Position numbers and translations under genes: made by a program. The notes beneath the pieces are model-generated. The model did not search any database and was not told the origin of the DNA. It worked only from the letters and a program-made list of their open reading frames with translations. Of a stretch of 64,000 nt of DNA, positions 44,364 through 53,811 are shown one piece after another (the first letter of the stretch is position 1; every line of letters starts with the position of its first letter). This stretch comes from Parabacteroides johnsonii DSM 18315 (GTDB lineage Bacteria > Bacteroidota > Bacteroidia > Bacteroidales > Tannerellaceae): assembly GCF_025151045.1 (NCBI RefSeq), contig NZ_CP102285.1, positions 2,728,001-2,792,000 of the forward strand, in the 5' to 3' direction.

Positions 44364-44423
44364 AGCACTCAATTCAGGTTATTGAAAAATACTCTTTAAA
44401 GGGAGTTCCATAAATTGAGTGCT
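44364..44423. promoter_or_regulatory. Long inverted repeat between wzx and the FucNAc cassette
   Basis: AGCACTCAATT (44364-44374) pairs perfectly with AATTGAGTGCT (44413-44423); inside, ACTCTTT faces AAAGGGAGT (44391-44406). No T run follows. It marks the border where the AT-rich block ends and the more GC-balanced capE gene begins; it could be an attenuator, a processing site or a recombination scar. Confidence 0.5.
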
Positions 44424-44469
44424 CGTAGGTAAAAATTACTGATAACAATTATTTTATCATTCATACATT

Positions 44470-45543
44470 ATGTCAGTTTTCAAAGATAAAGTTTTGCTGA
44501 TAACCGGTGGTACCGGTTCTTTCGGCAACGCAGTGCTACGCCGTTTTCTAGATAGCGACATTAAGGAAATACGCATCTTTAGCCGTGACGAGAAAAAACA
44601 GGATGACATGCGTCATCTGTTGCAAAATCCCAAAGTGAAATTCTATATTGGAAATGTACGTAATAAGACATCAGTAGATGTGGCGATGCGTGGAGTGAAC
44701 TACGTGTTTAGTGCTGCTGCTTTGAAGCAAGTACCCAGCTGCGAGTTTTTCCCAATGGAAGCTACTCGTACCAATGTATTAGGTACGGAAAATGTACTTC
44801 TCTCTGCCATAGAACACGGAGTGAAGAACGTCGTGGTGCTCAGCACGGACAAGGCGGCTTACCCCATCAACGCCATGGGCATCAGCAAGGCACTGATGGA
44901 GAAAGTGGCCATTGCCAAGGGACGTGAATTGGGCGAGAACGCACAGACGACTATCTGCTGCACACGCTATGGTAACGTGATGGCCAGTCGTGGTTCTGTG
45001 ATTCCCTTGTGGGTGGAACAGATGATGGACGGCAAACCCATTACCATCACAGATCCGAACATGACCCGCTTTATGATGACGCTTGATGATGCGGTAGACT
45101 TGGTAGTCTATGCTTTCACACACGGGCATAACGGAGACCTCTTCGTGCAGAAAGCTCCTGCCGCTACTTTGGCCACCTTGGCTACAGCCTTGAAGGAGAT
45201 TTACGCACAAATCAATCCCAAGTATGGAGAAACCGAAGTCAAGGTCATCGGTACTCGCCATGGAGAAAAGCTTTACGAAACGCTGGTGACCCGTGAGGAG
45301 ATGGCCAAAGCCATAGACATGGGCGATTATTACAGAATTCCTTGTGACAACCGCGACTTGAACTATGACAAATTTTTCATTGAAGGAGACGAAAAGGTGT
45401 CCCAAATAGAGGATTATCATAGCCACAACACGACTCAGCTGGATGTGGAAGGCATGAAAAAGCAATTGATGCGCCTTCGCTTCATTCAGGAAGATTTGGG
45501 CTTGATAGAACGCGCCAATGCAAAAGAAATTCGTTCAGAATAA
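44470..45543 (+). CDS. capE: UDP-GlcNAc 4,6-dehydratase/5-epimerase (CapE/FnlA-like)
   Basis: 357 residues. Extended SDR with the NAD motif TGGTGSFGNAV and LSTDKAAYPINAMGISKALMEK, where the usual YxxxK is MGISK; methionine at this place is typical of CapE-type inverting dehydratases. It starts UDP-L-FucNAc synthesis from UDP-GlcNAc. It overlaps capF by one base, and capF, wbuC and capG follow in pathway order. The cassette is more GC-rich than the block before it. Confidence 0.9.
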   Translation: MSVFKDKVLLITGGTGSFGNAVLRRFLDSDIKEIRIFSRDEKKQDDMRHLLQNPKVKFYIGNVRNKTSVDVAMRGVNYVFSAAALKQVPSCEFFPMEATRTNVLGTENVLLSAIEHGVKNVVVLSTDKAAYPINAMGISKALMEKVAIAKGRELGENAQTTICCTRYGNVMASRGSVIPLWVEQMMDGKPITITDPNMTRFMMTLDDAVDLVVYAFTHGHNGDLFVQKAPAATLATLATALKEIYAQINPKYGETEVKVIGTRHGEKLYETLVTREEMAKAIDMGDYYRIPCDNRDLNYDKFFIEGDEKVSQIEDYHSHNTTQLDVEGMKKQLMRLRFIQEDLGLIERANAKEIRSE

Positions 45544-46760
45544 TGAAGATACTGGTTACGGGGGCAAGGGGATTTGTCGGCAAGAACCTTTGCACCCAAC
45601 TCAAGAACATACGTGATGGCAAGGCACGCAATTATGGCGAGCTTGTCATTGAGGAAGTGATGGAATACGACATCGATTCCACTCCGGAACAGCTCGATGA
45701 GTATTGCGCTAAGGCTGATTTCGTCTTTAACCTTGCGGGGGTAAACCGCCCCAAAGAGCAGAGCGAGTTTATGGCAGGCAACTTTGGATTTGCCTCTATG
45801 TTGCTTGATGCGCTGCGCAAACACTACAATCGCTGTCCAGTCATGCTATCGTCATCCATTCAGGCGACCTTGATAGGGCGATATGGGGAATCTGACTATG
45901 GCAAATCGAAGCTGGCTGGCGAGGAACTGTTCTTCCGTTATGGCGAAGAAACAGGCGCAAAAGTATTAGTCTATCGTTTCCCAAACCTGTTTGGAAAATG
46001 GTGTCGTCCGAATTACAATTCCGCAGTTGCCACTTTTTGCCACAACATTGCCAACGATCTGCCCATCTCAGTCAACGACCGTTCCACCGCACTTGAACTT
46101 CTCTACATCGATGACCTCGTGGAGGAGATGATTGCCGCATTGACAGGGAATGAGCACCATTGCGAATTTGACGGAGTGGAAACGGTGCTGAATCCGGAGG
46201 GACGCTATTGTGCTGTGCCGGTAAGCCACAGGGCGACTTTAGGAGAAATCGTTGATTTGCTACAATTGTTCCACAGTCAACCCCAGACCCTCTTGATTCC
46301 TCAGATTCCAACCGGATCGTTTGCCAAGAAATTGTATTCCACCTATCTGACTTATCTGCCCAAAGAGGAAATGGCCTTTCCGTTGAAAATGAATATTGAT
46401 CAGCGAGGTTCATTTACCGAGCTACTGAAAACCGCCGACTGCGGGCAGGTGTCGGTGAACATCACCAAACCGGGTATTACGAAAGGGCAACATTGGCATA
46501 ATTCCAAGTGGGAGTTTTTTATCGTAGTGGCCGGACATGGGCTGATTCAGCAGCGCAAGGTGGGAACAGATGAAGTAATAGAATTTGAAGTGTCTGGCGA
46601 AAAGATAGAAGCCGTACATATGCTTCCCGGCTATACGCACAATATAATCAACTTATCGGATACAGAAAACTTGGTTACTGTGATGTGGGCTAACGAACCG
46701 TTTGATCCCAACCGACCGGACACGTATTATGAAGAGGTGGTATTGAAAGAAAATAAATAG
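45543..46760 (+). CDS. capF: CapF/FnlB-like reductase with C-terminal cupin
   Basis: 405 residues. N-terminal SDR domain (MKILVTGARGFVGKNLCTQL; SSIQATLIGRYGESDYGKSK contains YGKSK as YxxxK). C-terminal cupin (residues ~280-400: TKGQHWHNSKWEFFIVVAGHG, HMLPGYTHNI), the two-domain build of CapF. It performs the reduction (with epimerisation) that follows CapE in the UDP-L-FucNAc pathway. Confidence 0.9.
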   Translation: MKILVTGARGFVGKNLCTQLKNIRDGKARNYGELVIEEVMEYDIDSTPEQLDEYCAKADFVFNLAGVNRPKEQSEFMAGNFGFASMLLDALRKHYNRCPVMLSSSIQATLIGRYGESDYGKSKLAGEELFFRYGEETGAKVLVYRFPNLFGKWCRPNYNSAVATFCHNIANDLPISVNDRSTALELLYIDDLVEEMIAALTGNEHHCEFDGVETVLNPEGRYCAVPVSHRATLGEIVDLLQLFHSQPQTLLIPQIPTGSFAKKLYSTYLTYLPKEEMAFPLKMNIDQRGSFTELLKTADCGQVSVNITKPGITKGQHWHNSKWEFFIVVAGHGLIQQRKVGTDEVIEFEVSGEKIEAVHMLPGYTHNIINLSDTENLVTVMWANEPFDPNRPDTYYEEVVLKENK

Positions 46761-46781
46761 GCACTTGATAAATAATGTTTT

Positions 46782-47180
46782 ATGCAATTAATCAATGATA
46801 TTTTGCTGGACGAAGTGTCGGAGAAAGCCACACTCAGTCCTCGTTTGCGGATGAACTATAATCTGCATGACGATTTGGAGGCCAAGGCACAACGCCTGCT
46901 GAACGCTTTGGAGCCGGGAACGCAGTTACCTGTACATCGGCATCCACATACTGCTGAGACCTATATCCTGTTAAGAGGAAGGATAAACGTCCTCTTCTAC
47001 AATGAAGACAAACAAGTGCAGGAAAGACAGGAATTGTCTGTAGCTTCAGGAATCTATGGCGTACACATCCCTGCCGGACAATGGCATACATTGGAGGTTT
47101 TGGAAAACGCGACGGTAATCTTTGAAGTAAAAGACGGACCTTATACCCCTCTGACTGAGGACAACATCATGAATCTCTAA
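46782..47180 (+). CDS. wbuC: WbuC-like cupin metalloprotein
   Basis: 132 residues, single cupin fold: LPVHRHPHTAETYILLRGRI (metal-binding His and Glu), then GVHIPAGQWHTLEVLEN. WbuC proteins accompany FnlABC genes in O-antigen and capsule loci; their reaction is not established. It lies 21 bp after capF and 13 bp before capG. Confidence 0.85.
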   Translation: MQLINDILLDEVSEKATLSPRLRMNYNLHDDLEAKAQRLLNALEPGTQLPVHRHPHTAETYILLRGRINVLFYNEDKQVQERQELSVASGIYGVHIPAGQWHTLEVLENATVIFEVKDGPYTPLTEDNIMNL

Positions 47181-47193
47181 AACAAAAGCGATA

Positions 47194-48375
47194 ATGGAAC
47201 TGAGAACAGATTATTCGGACATTAAATTCGCCGGGAACGGGAAACTGAAACTGCTGATCATCGTAGGTACCCGCCCGGAGATTATCCGGCTGGCGGCAGT
47301 GATCACGAAGTGCCGCCAATACTTCGACTGCATCCTGGCGCATACCGGGCAAAACTACGACTACAACCTGAACGGCGTGTTCTTCCGTGACCTGAAACTG
47401 AAAGAGCCGGAAGTGTATATGGATGCCGTTGGGGATGATTTGGGGGCAACGATGGGCAACATCATCAACGCTTCTTATAAACTAATGGTACAGATACTGC
47501 CGGATGCGGTGCTGGTACTTGGCGATACCAACTCCTGCCTCTCTGTGATAGGAGCAAAACGCCTGCACATCCCCATCTTCCATATGGAGGCAGGAAACCG
47601 CTGTAAAGATGAGTGCCTACCCGAAGAAACCAACCGCCGCATTGTGGATATCATCAGTGATGTGAACTTGGCCTACAGTGAACATGCCCGTCGCTACTTG
47701 GCAGAGTGTGGTCTGCCCAAGGAACGGACCTACGTGACTGGTTCGCCTATGGCGGAAGTGTTGCACGCTAACCTAGCGGAAATAGAGAAGAGCGACATCC
47801 ACAAGCGTTTGGGTTTGCAGAAAGGCAAATACATCCTGCTGTCTGCCCACCGAGAAGAGAACATAGATACGGAGAAAAATTTCACCTCGCTGTTCAATGC
47901 TATTAACGCTTTGGCGGCCAAGTATGACATGCCTATCCTGTACAGTTGCCATCCACGCAGCCGTAAGCGTTTGGAAACAAGTGGATTCAAACTAGATACA
48001 CGGGTCATTCGACACGATCCGTTAGGATTCCATGACTACAATTGCTTACAAATAAACGCCTTTGCCGTTGTGAGCGACAGCGGTACACTACCCGAGGAAA
48101 GCTCATTCTTCACCTCGGTTGGTCATCCTTTCCCAGCCGTCTGCATCCGTACCTCCACCGAACGTCCGGAGGCGCTGGACAAAGCATGCTTTGTGTTGGC
48201 AGGTATTGATGAGAAATCGCTTCTGCAAGCAGTGGAAACGGCTGTGGAGCTGCACAAAAAAGGTGATTACGGAACTCCTGTTCCTGACTATACGGGTGAG
48301 AATGTTTCTACAAAGGTGGTGAAACTTATTCAGAGTTACACGGGGGTGGTAAATAAGATGGTGTGGAGGAAATAA
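47194..48375 (+). CDS. capG: UDP-sugar 2-epimerase (CapG/FnlC-like)
   Basis: 393 residues. The 2-epimerase family is clear: IVGTRPEIIRLAAVI, VLGDTNSCLSV, MEAGNRCKDECLPEETNRRIVD, AHREENIDTEKNF, and SDSGTLPEESS. In this cassette it should convert the talose intermediate to UDP-N-acetyl-L-fucosamine rather than make UDP-ManNAc. It completes the capE-capF-capG set, so L-FucNAc is probably part of the repeat unit. Confidence 0.9.
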   Translation: MELRTDYSDIKFAGNGKLKLLIIVGTRPEIIRLAAVITKCRQYFDCILAHTGQNYDYNLNGVFFRDLKLKEPEVYMDAVGDDLGATMGNIINASYKLMVQILPDAVLVLGDTNSCLSVIGAKRLHIPIFHMEAGNRCKDECLPEETNRRIVDIISDVNLAYSEHARRYLAECGLPKERTYVTGSPMAEVLHANLAEIEKSDIHKRLGLQKGKYILLSAHREENIDTEKNFTSLFNAINALAAKYDMPILYSCHPRSRKRLETSGFKLDTRVIRHDPLGFHDYNCLQINAFAVVSDSGTLPEESSFFTSVGHPFPAVCIRTSTERPEALDKACFVLAGIDEKSLLQAVETAVELHKKGDYGTPVPDYTGENVSTKVVKLIQSYTGVVNKMVWRK

Positions 48376-48381
48376 ATAAAC

Positions 48382-49689
48382 ATGAGGATTCTACTTATTA
48401 CTAGCGAAGAATGGAATGACTATGTCTATGGGAATGGTGTGCTTACAAACTGGTTCACTGGTTTTAATGCAGAATTCGCCCAAATATATACATCTCCAGG
48501 ATTACCGATAAATAGCATTTGTGATAAATACTTTCAAATAACAGATGGCCAAATGGCTAAATCAATACTGGGAGGACACAAAGCTGGTAGAAAAATATCC
48601 AAGATCAGTAAGGCTAAAGATATTGTAGAAGCAAAGCAAAACGCTCAGCGGAAAGGCATATATGGATTCATGAAGAAAATATCAATGACTTTCAATACGC
48701 CTGTTCAATTACTTCGGGATTTTATTTGGTTAGCAGGACGGTACGATACGGAGGAATTACAAAAATTTATTCAAGAATTTAATCCTGATATTGTGTTCTG
48801 TCCGCGATATATTTCTCCGAAACAAATGCGTTTAGAAAAGTTGGTGTCTACTATGACAAGCGCTCCTTTTGTCGCATTCACAGCCGATGATGAAGCATCT
48901 GTTCCTAAATACGGAAGTTTATTAAATCGGATACGAAGGAAAGCCATTCACGAACGCTTTTCAAAACACATCTCACTTTACAGCCATTATTTCACATTCA
49001 GTCAAGACCAAGCTGCTGAATATAAGTCTGAATATGGTATTGAAAGTTCAACGTTAATGAAATGTGGTGAGTTCGCTGACAAATATACTCCTAAAGAAAT
49101 AGGAACACCTATCCGGTTAGTATATGCCGGACGTTTATATTGTAACCGTTGGAAATCACTGGTTGAAATCGGCAGGGCTCTTCAGGTAATAAACAAGAAC
49201 GGCATTCGCATGATACTTGACGTCTATACCCAAGAGGAGATGACCAGAGAGCAGAAAGCGGCACTTTCTGAGGATGCATTTATCTTTATGAAAGGGAGTG
49301 TAACTCCAGTTGAGCTTAAAAAAGTTTATAAAAATGCAGATATTGCCCTTCATGTGGAATCATTGGATAAAAAGAACAGATTGTTAACTAGGGTTTCTTT
49401 TTCAACCAAGATAATAGATTTAATGGCTTCGTCTTGCGCGATTATGGCAATTTGTTGGGAGAAACATGCAGGTTATCAATATCTCAAAGATAAAGATGCG
49501 GCATTTTGTTGTTCAGATTATCAAAGCATTTTGCCTCAACTTCAAAAAATTTGCGATATCCCTACTCTCATAACAGAATACCAGAAGAAAGCATATGAAT
49601 GTGGGAAAAGAAATCACAGTAGAGCTATGATACAAGAACAGCTTTCTAGCAAATTTGAAGAACTTGCTAAAATATACGAGGATTGCTAA
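48382..49689 (+). CDS. Glycosyltransferase family 4-like protein
   Basis: 435 residues, GT-B type. C-terminal donor domain with IRLVYAGRLYCNRWKSLVEIGRAL (residues ~233-256) and VELKKVYKNADIALHVESLDKKNRLLTRVSFSTKIIDLMAS. The glutamate-rich GT4 signature is divergent. It starts 6 bp after the epimerase. Located directly after the FucNAc cassette, it is a reasonable candidate for the FucNAc transferase, but this is inference. Confidence 0.75.
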   Translation: MRILLITSEEWNDYVYGNGVLTNWFTGFNAEFAQIYTSPGLPINSICDKYFQITDGQMAKSILGGHKAGRKISKISKAKDIVEAKQNAQRKGIYGFMKKISMTFNTPVQLLRDFIWLAGRYDTEELQKFIQEFNPDIVFCPRYISPKQMRLEKLVSTMTSAPFVAFTADDEASVPKYGSLLNRIRRKAIHERFSKHISLYSHYFTFSQDQAAEYKSEYGIESSTLMKCGEFADKYTPKEIGTPIRLVYAGRLYCNRWKSLVEIGRALQVINKNGIRMILDVYTQEEMTREQKAALSEDAFIFMKGSVTPVELKKVYKNADIALHVESLDKKNRLLTRVSFSTKIIDLMASSCAIMAICWEKHAGYQYLKDKDAAFCCSDYQSILPQLQKICDIPTLITEYQKKAYECGKRNHSRAMIQEQLSSKFEELAKIYEDC

Positions 49690-49704
49690 AACAAGTTGTA
49701 TTTC

Positions 49705-50661
49705 ATGAATAAAAATTTATTACCTAGAGTTTCAATTATTGTTCCTTGCTACAAAGTTGAACAATATTTGCCTACTTGCATAGAAAGTGTACTACATCAG
49801 TCATACGATAACTGGGAACTTATTCTTGTAGATGATGGATCTCCTGATAAGAGTGGTAAGATTTGCGATGAATATGCTAAGGAGGATAATAGAATAAAAG
49901 TTATTCATAAAACTAATGGAGGGGTTGCCGCAGCTCGCAATGTCGCAATAGATTTAGCGGAAGGAGAATATATTTCTTTTTTAGACGGGGATGATTTTCT
50001 ACATGTAGATTATGTGCAGGATTTAATTAGCCTAGCCTTGAAACATCAAGCAGGGATTGTGCAATGTAATTATGTAAGGGGCAATGATCGTATATTCCCT
50101 AATGTTACAAAGGATTTATCTGTAAAAGTTTATAACTCTCATAGCATTTTCACTTCAGATGCTGCAAAAATTATTGTGTGGGGAAAACTTTACAAAACGA
50201 ACATTGTCAAAAATTTTAAAATACCGGAAGGAAGATTTTTTGAAGATGATTGGATTACATGGAGGTGGTATTATTCGGCAAAGAAAATAGTTGTCACGTC
50301 ACGCCCATATTATTATTATGCGTATAATGAAATGAGCACTATGACTCAACATAAAAAGAGACCAAATCTCAGTTTTATTGACGCTTATAATGAGCGCATC
50401 ACTTTTTTTAAGCAAACAGCTGAACGTGATTTAGAAGATTGTTCATATCGTCAACTCTGCAAAGCTCTACTTCTTAGCTATATGAATCCCATGGCAACCA
50501 AAGAACAGAAGCAAATGATTCTATTTAAATTTAGTGAAAGCTGGAATGAAATACGGCATTCATCGGTAGTATCATTTAAACTAAAGTTTTCCATGGGATT
50601 ATTTAATATATTTCCCAATATTGTAACTAAATTAGCCAACATTTTCCTATGTGCACCTTAA
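49705..50661 (+). CDS. GT2 glycosyltransferase
   Basis: 318 residues from MNKNLLPRVSIIVPCYKVEQYL; a TTG at 49696 is unlikely. GT-A fold: SIIVPCYKVEQYL, ILVDDGSPDKSG, NGGVAAARN and the DxD region SFLDGDDFLHVDYV. It transfers a sugar to the lipid-linked repeat. It is intact, in contrast to the other GT2 gene. Its stop (50659-50661) overlaps a possible upstream start of the acetyltransferase at 50649. Confidence 0.88.
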   Translation: MNKNLLPRVSIIVPCYKVEQYLPTCIESVLHQSYDNWELILVDDGSPDKSGKICDEYAKEDNRIKVIHKTNGGVAAARNVAIDLAEGEYISFLDGDDFLHVDYVQDLISLALKHQAGIVQCNYVRGNDRIFPNVTKDLSVKVYNSHSIFTSDAAKIIVWGKLYKTNIVKNFKIPEGRFFEDDWITWRWYYSAKKIVVTSRPYYYYAYNEMSTMTQHKKRPNLSFIDAYNERITFFKQTAERDLEDCSYRQLCKALLLSYMNPMATKEQKQMILFKFSESWNEIRHSSVVSFKLKFSMGLFNIFPNIVTKLANIFLCAP

Positions 50662-50682
50662 GAAAAATTACAAAATTTAACA

Positions 50683-50692
50683 GGGGGGGGGG
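50683..50692 (+). repeat. Homopolymeric G tract (10 G)
   Basis: Ten consecutive G lie 21 bp after the GT2 stop. An ATG at 50649, overlapping the GT2 end, is out of frame with the acetyltransferase when there are 10 G (it stops at 50697), but in frame with 9 or 12. Such tracts vary by slipped-strand mispairing and can switch translation; sequencing error is the main alternative. Confidence 0.7.
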
Positions 50693-50706
50693 TAAATAAG
50701 AGCCCT

Positions 50707-51183
50707 TTGCAAAAAAAAGTTTTAGCGTGGATTCATGGATATAATCACGATAAGTATTGGAGAAGAAGAAACATCGTTATTAATCCTCAAAACAAGACCC
50801 CTTTATTAATTAAGTTGTATTATTTATATTGGATAAAGAGGATAGATGCCCGACATCATTGTTCATTTGGTACGAATGTAAACGCTGGCAGTAGGTTTAC
50901 TACTCCTCCATTTCTACCACATGGACCTAATGGAATTGTATGTGGACATGATATAATAGTTGGAGCTTACTGCACAATATATCATCAAGTAACAATCGCT
51001 GGTGGCAATGTTATTATAGGAGATTATTGCGAATTAGGTACAGGTGCAAAAATTTTACCAAATGTAAAAATTGGCAATTATTGCAAGGTTGGAGCCAATG
51101 CAGTAGTTGTGGAAGACATGCCTGATTATTCTGTTTGCGTAATGCAAAAGCCTAGAATTATTTTGAAAGAGCAAACTAAGTGA
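50707..51183 (+). CDS. Serine acetyltransferase-like hexapeptide acyltransferase
   Basis: 158 residues if begun at TTG 50707; the frame is open back to the GT2 stop and contains no ATG. Left-handed beta-helix hexapeptide repeats are clear (GHDIIVGAYCTIYHQVTIAGGNVIIGDYCELGTGAKILPNVKIGNYCKVGANAVVV). The family O-acetylates sugars or serine; in a capsule locus, O-acetylation of the repeat is likely. The normal start may be ATG 50649, which the present 10-G tract puts out of frame. This makes the gene a possible phase-variable O-acetyltransferase. Confidence 0.75.
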   Translation: MQKKVLAWIHGYNHDKYWRRRNIVINPQNKTPLLIKLYYLYWIKRIDARHHCSFGTNVNAGSRFTTPPFLPHGPNGIVCGHDIIVGAYCTIYHQVTIAGGNVIIGDYCELGTGAKILPNVKIGNYCKVGANAVVVEDMPDYSVCVMQKPRIILKEQTK

Positions 51184-51244
51184 TATTTGTATACACTGTT
51201 CCGCTGGCACAATATAATGTAAACATTTATCAGTACTTCAAGTG

Positions 51245-52396
51245 ATGAAAAAATTAATATGGGTCACAACAGTCGCCCAGTCAATGGTACTGTTCAAGGG
51301 ACAACTTAACTTCATGTCGAACCACTTCGACTTGACATTCGTCAGTTCGAACGAATTGAAGCCGAATGAATTGGGCGAAAGAGGAATGTCGGAAGGCATC
51401 CAAGTGCATGAACTTCCCATGAAACGGGAGATTTCACTCTTCAAGGACTTGAAAAGTCTGTTAGCTTTCTTATCTTATTTCCATATGATGAAACCGGATG
51501 CCGTACATGGAAACACACCAAAAGGTGCGTTGCTTGCCATGCTTGCAGCCAAACTGACGGGAATTAGAACTCGCATCTATATGTGCCACGGACTTCGATA
51601 CCAAGGTTGCAGCGGCATAATGAGGCGGATATTGGAAAGCATGGAAAAGCTGACTTGCGCGTGCGCAACGCAGGTATTGTGCGTAAGTGATGGGGTAAAA
51701 AAAACGCTGGCAAAGGATGGTATTTGCCCGGCAAGGAAAAGCCGGGTAATCGGTTATGGCAGTTGCAATGGGATCAATAAAGATTTCTTTGACGCTTCTG
51801 CGTACAGTCAGGAAGAGAAGGAAGGGCTGAGGAATCAATACGGCATCAGCAAGGATGATTTCCTATTTATCTTTATGGGACGTATCGTCAAGGACAAAGG
51901 GGTCAATGAAATGATTGAGGCATTTACCCGATACAGGAAAGAGAATCCTCGTGTACGTTTGCTAATTTTAGGGGCTTTTGAAAACGAACAGAATCCTGTG
52001 GATGCCCGTGTGCAGGACGTGATAAGGGGGAATCAAGATGGAGTGGTGTATGGCGGAAGACAATCGGACGTAAGGCCTTTTCTGGCGGCATCGCAATGCC
52101 TGCTATTGCCGTCGTATAGGGAAGGATTCGGCATGGTCTTAATGGAAGCGGGCGCCATGGGCGTGCCGGTCATCAGTTCGGACATCATCGGGTGCAACAA
52201 TGTGGTGACCGAAGACAATGGGTTACTGGTGGAACCGAGGAATGCAGATGACCTCTATCGAAAAATGAAAAGGATGGTAGAAGACACTGCCTTATACCAA
52301 CATTTCGCAGCCTCCACCCGGCCGTCCATCGTCAACCGATTTGACCAACAGAGGCTCTGGAATGAATTCCTCGCGTATTACCAACGGATCATTTGA
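51245..52396 (+). CDS. Glycosyltransferase family 4
   Basis: 383 residues from MKKLIWVTTVAQSMVLFKGQLNFM. The GT4 pattern is strong: HGNTPKGALLAMLAAKLTGIRTRIYMCHGLRYQG in the N-domain, FIFMGRIVKDKGVNEMIEAF, and LPSYREGFGMVLMEAGAMGVPVIS with the EX7E pair. It resembles the glycosyltransferase that adds the second sugar next to the initiating transferase in many Bacteroidales capsule loci, consistent with its place just before that gene. GC content is back to the backbone level. Confidence 0.9.
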   Translation: MKKLIWVTTVAQSMVLFKGQLNFMSNHFDLTFVSSNELKPNELGERGMSEGIQVHELPMKREISLFKDLKSLLAFLSYFHMMKPDAVHGNTPKGALLAMLAAKLTGIRTRIYMCHGLRYQGCSGIMRRILESMEKLTCACATQVLCVSDGVKKTLAKDGICPARKSRVIGYGSCNGINKDFFDASAYSQEEKEGLRNQYGISKDDFLFIFMGRIVKDKGVNEMIEAFTRYRKENPRVRLLILGAFENEQNPVDARVQDVIRGNQDGVVYGGRQSDVRPFLAASQCLLLPSYREGFGMVLMEAGAMGVPVISSDIIGCNNVVTEDNGLLVEPRNADDLYRKMKRMVEDTALYQHFAASTRPSIVNRFDQQRLWNEFLAYYQRII

Positions 52397-52470
52397 ATTT
52401 GTTTCTTGGAGCGATAATCACGCGAAGAATATGATGTATATGTACGATGTACATTTGTGAACGCAAAATC

Positions 52471-53079
52471 ATGTATAAACATTGTTTGAAACGAGTGATA
52501 GATTTTATCCTCGTCCTTTGCGTATTGGCTGTCATTTGGCCGATACTCCTTGTCATTACCCTTTGGCTGCATTTCGCAAATAAGGGTGCGGGGGCTTTCT
52601 TCCTGCAAGAACGTCCGGGTAAGAACGGTAAAATTTTCAAGGTCATCAAATTCAAGACCATGACGGACGAGCGGGATGCCGATGGAAACCTGTTGCCGGA
52701 TGAACAACGGCTGACCAAGGTGGGCCGATTTGTCCGTTCCACTTCCATTGACGAGTTGCCACAGCTGATAAACGTGTTGAAAGGCGACATGGCCTTGATT
52801 GGACCTCGCCCCCTGCTTGTGCAATACTTGCCCTTATACAACAAGGAACAGGCAAGGCGTCACGAAGTACGTCCGGGAATCACAGGTTGGGCGCAATGCA
52901 ATGGGCGGAACGCCATCAGCTGGAGCAAGAAGTTTGAACTGGACGTGTGGTATGTAGACCATTGTTCTTTCCTGTTGGATCTGAAAATCATCTTACTAAC
53001 TATAAAGAAGGTATTGGTTCGGGAAGGTATTTCCTCGGAAACGTCCGCCACGATGGAACCTTTTACCGGAAATAACTGA
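52471..53079 (+). CDS. Initiating sugar-phosphate transferase (PglC/WcaJ-like)
   Basis: 202 residues from [27 protein letters not shown]; an ATG at 52447 is possible. One membrane-embedded helix, then the family core: [58 protein letters not shown] and [15 protein letters not shown]. Small enzymes of this type transfer a phospho-sugar to undecaprenyl phosphate. With PglD/E/F-like genes following, the likely first sugar is a 2,4-diamino-2,4,6-trideoxyhexose derivative. Confidence 0.92.
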   Translation: MYKHCLKRVIDFILVLCVLAVIWPILLVITLWLHFANKGAGAFFLQERPGKNGKIFKVIKFKTMTDERDADGNLLPDEQRLTKVGRFVRSTSIDELPQLINVLKGDMALIGPRPLLVQYLPLYNKEQARRHEVRPGITGWAQCNGRNAISWSKKFELDVWYVDHCSFLLDLKIILLTIKKVLVREGISSETSATMEPFTGNN

Positions 53080-53086
53080 TTCGCGT

Positions 53087-53674
53087 ATGTATTTATATGG
53101 AGCAAGCGGCCATGCCAAGGTAATCATTGACATTCTGGAGGCATCCGGTGTACGGGTGGACGGTCTGATAGATGACAATCCGAATATTGACCAACTACAA
53201 GGTTATCCGGTGCGGCATACTTTTACCGGAGAATCACCATTCATCATAAGCATCGGCAACAACAAGATTCGTAAACAGGTGGCGGAAAGATTGCAGACTT
53301 CCTATGGAAAAGCCATCCATCCGTCAGCCATTCTCTCTCCGACTGCAAAGATTGGAGATGGAACCGTAGTCATGCAAGGAGCCATAATTCAAGCGGATGC
53401 TAATGCGGGAAAACATTGCATCATCAATACCGGTGCTTCTGTGGATCATGAATGCGTCATCGGAGATTATGTGCATGTTTCCCCGCACGCAACGCTTTGC
53501 GGAAATGTTCATGTCGGGGAAGGAAGCTGGATTGGTGCGGGCACAACTGCCATTCCGAACTTAAGTATCGGTAAGTGGTGCGTAATAGGAGCCGGTTCCG
53601 TTATCACGGAAGATATACCTGACCACGTGTTGGCATTTGGCAATCCTTGCAGAATTATCCGTTACTTGAAATAA
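53087..53674 (+). CDS. PglD/NeuD-like sugar acetyltransferase
   Basis: 195 residues. N-terminal nucleotide-sugar-binding part (MYLYGASGHAKVIIDILEASG, IDDNPN), then hexapeptide repeats (SPTAKIGDGTVVMQGAIIQADANAGKHCIINTGASVDHECVIGDYVHVSP) with the catalytic-type histidine in VDHE. PglD acetylates the 4-amino group of a UDP-4-amino-4,6-dideoxy sugar. It is 7 bp after the initiating transferase and before the aminotransferase and dehydratase of the same pathway. Confidence 0.88.
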   Translation: MYLYGASGHAKVIIDILEASGVRVDGLIDDNPNIDQLQGYPVRHTFTGESPFIISIGNNKIRKQVAERLQTSYGKAIHPSAILSPTAKIGDGTVVMQGAIIQADANAGKHCIINTGASVDHECVIGDYVHVSPHATLCGNVHVGEGSWIGAGTTAIPNLSIGKWCVIGAGSVITEDIPDHVLAFGNPCRIIRYLK

Positions 53675-53811
53675 AATTCTGGTTTAGGCAAGACTATTAT
53701 CTTAAGCTTGCCTCCTTTTCATAGGTAATCAATTTTTATCTGAAAAATACATCGGCATTTGATTGTTTTCAAATGCCCACACAACTGCATACTATAAAAA
53801 TCATATTTGAT

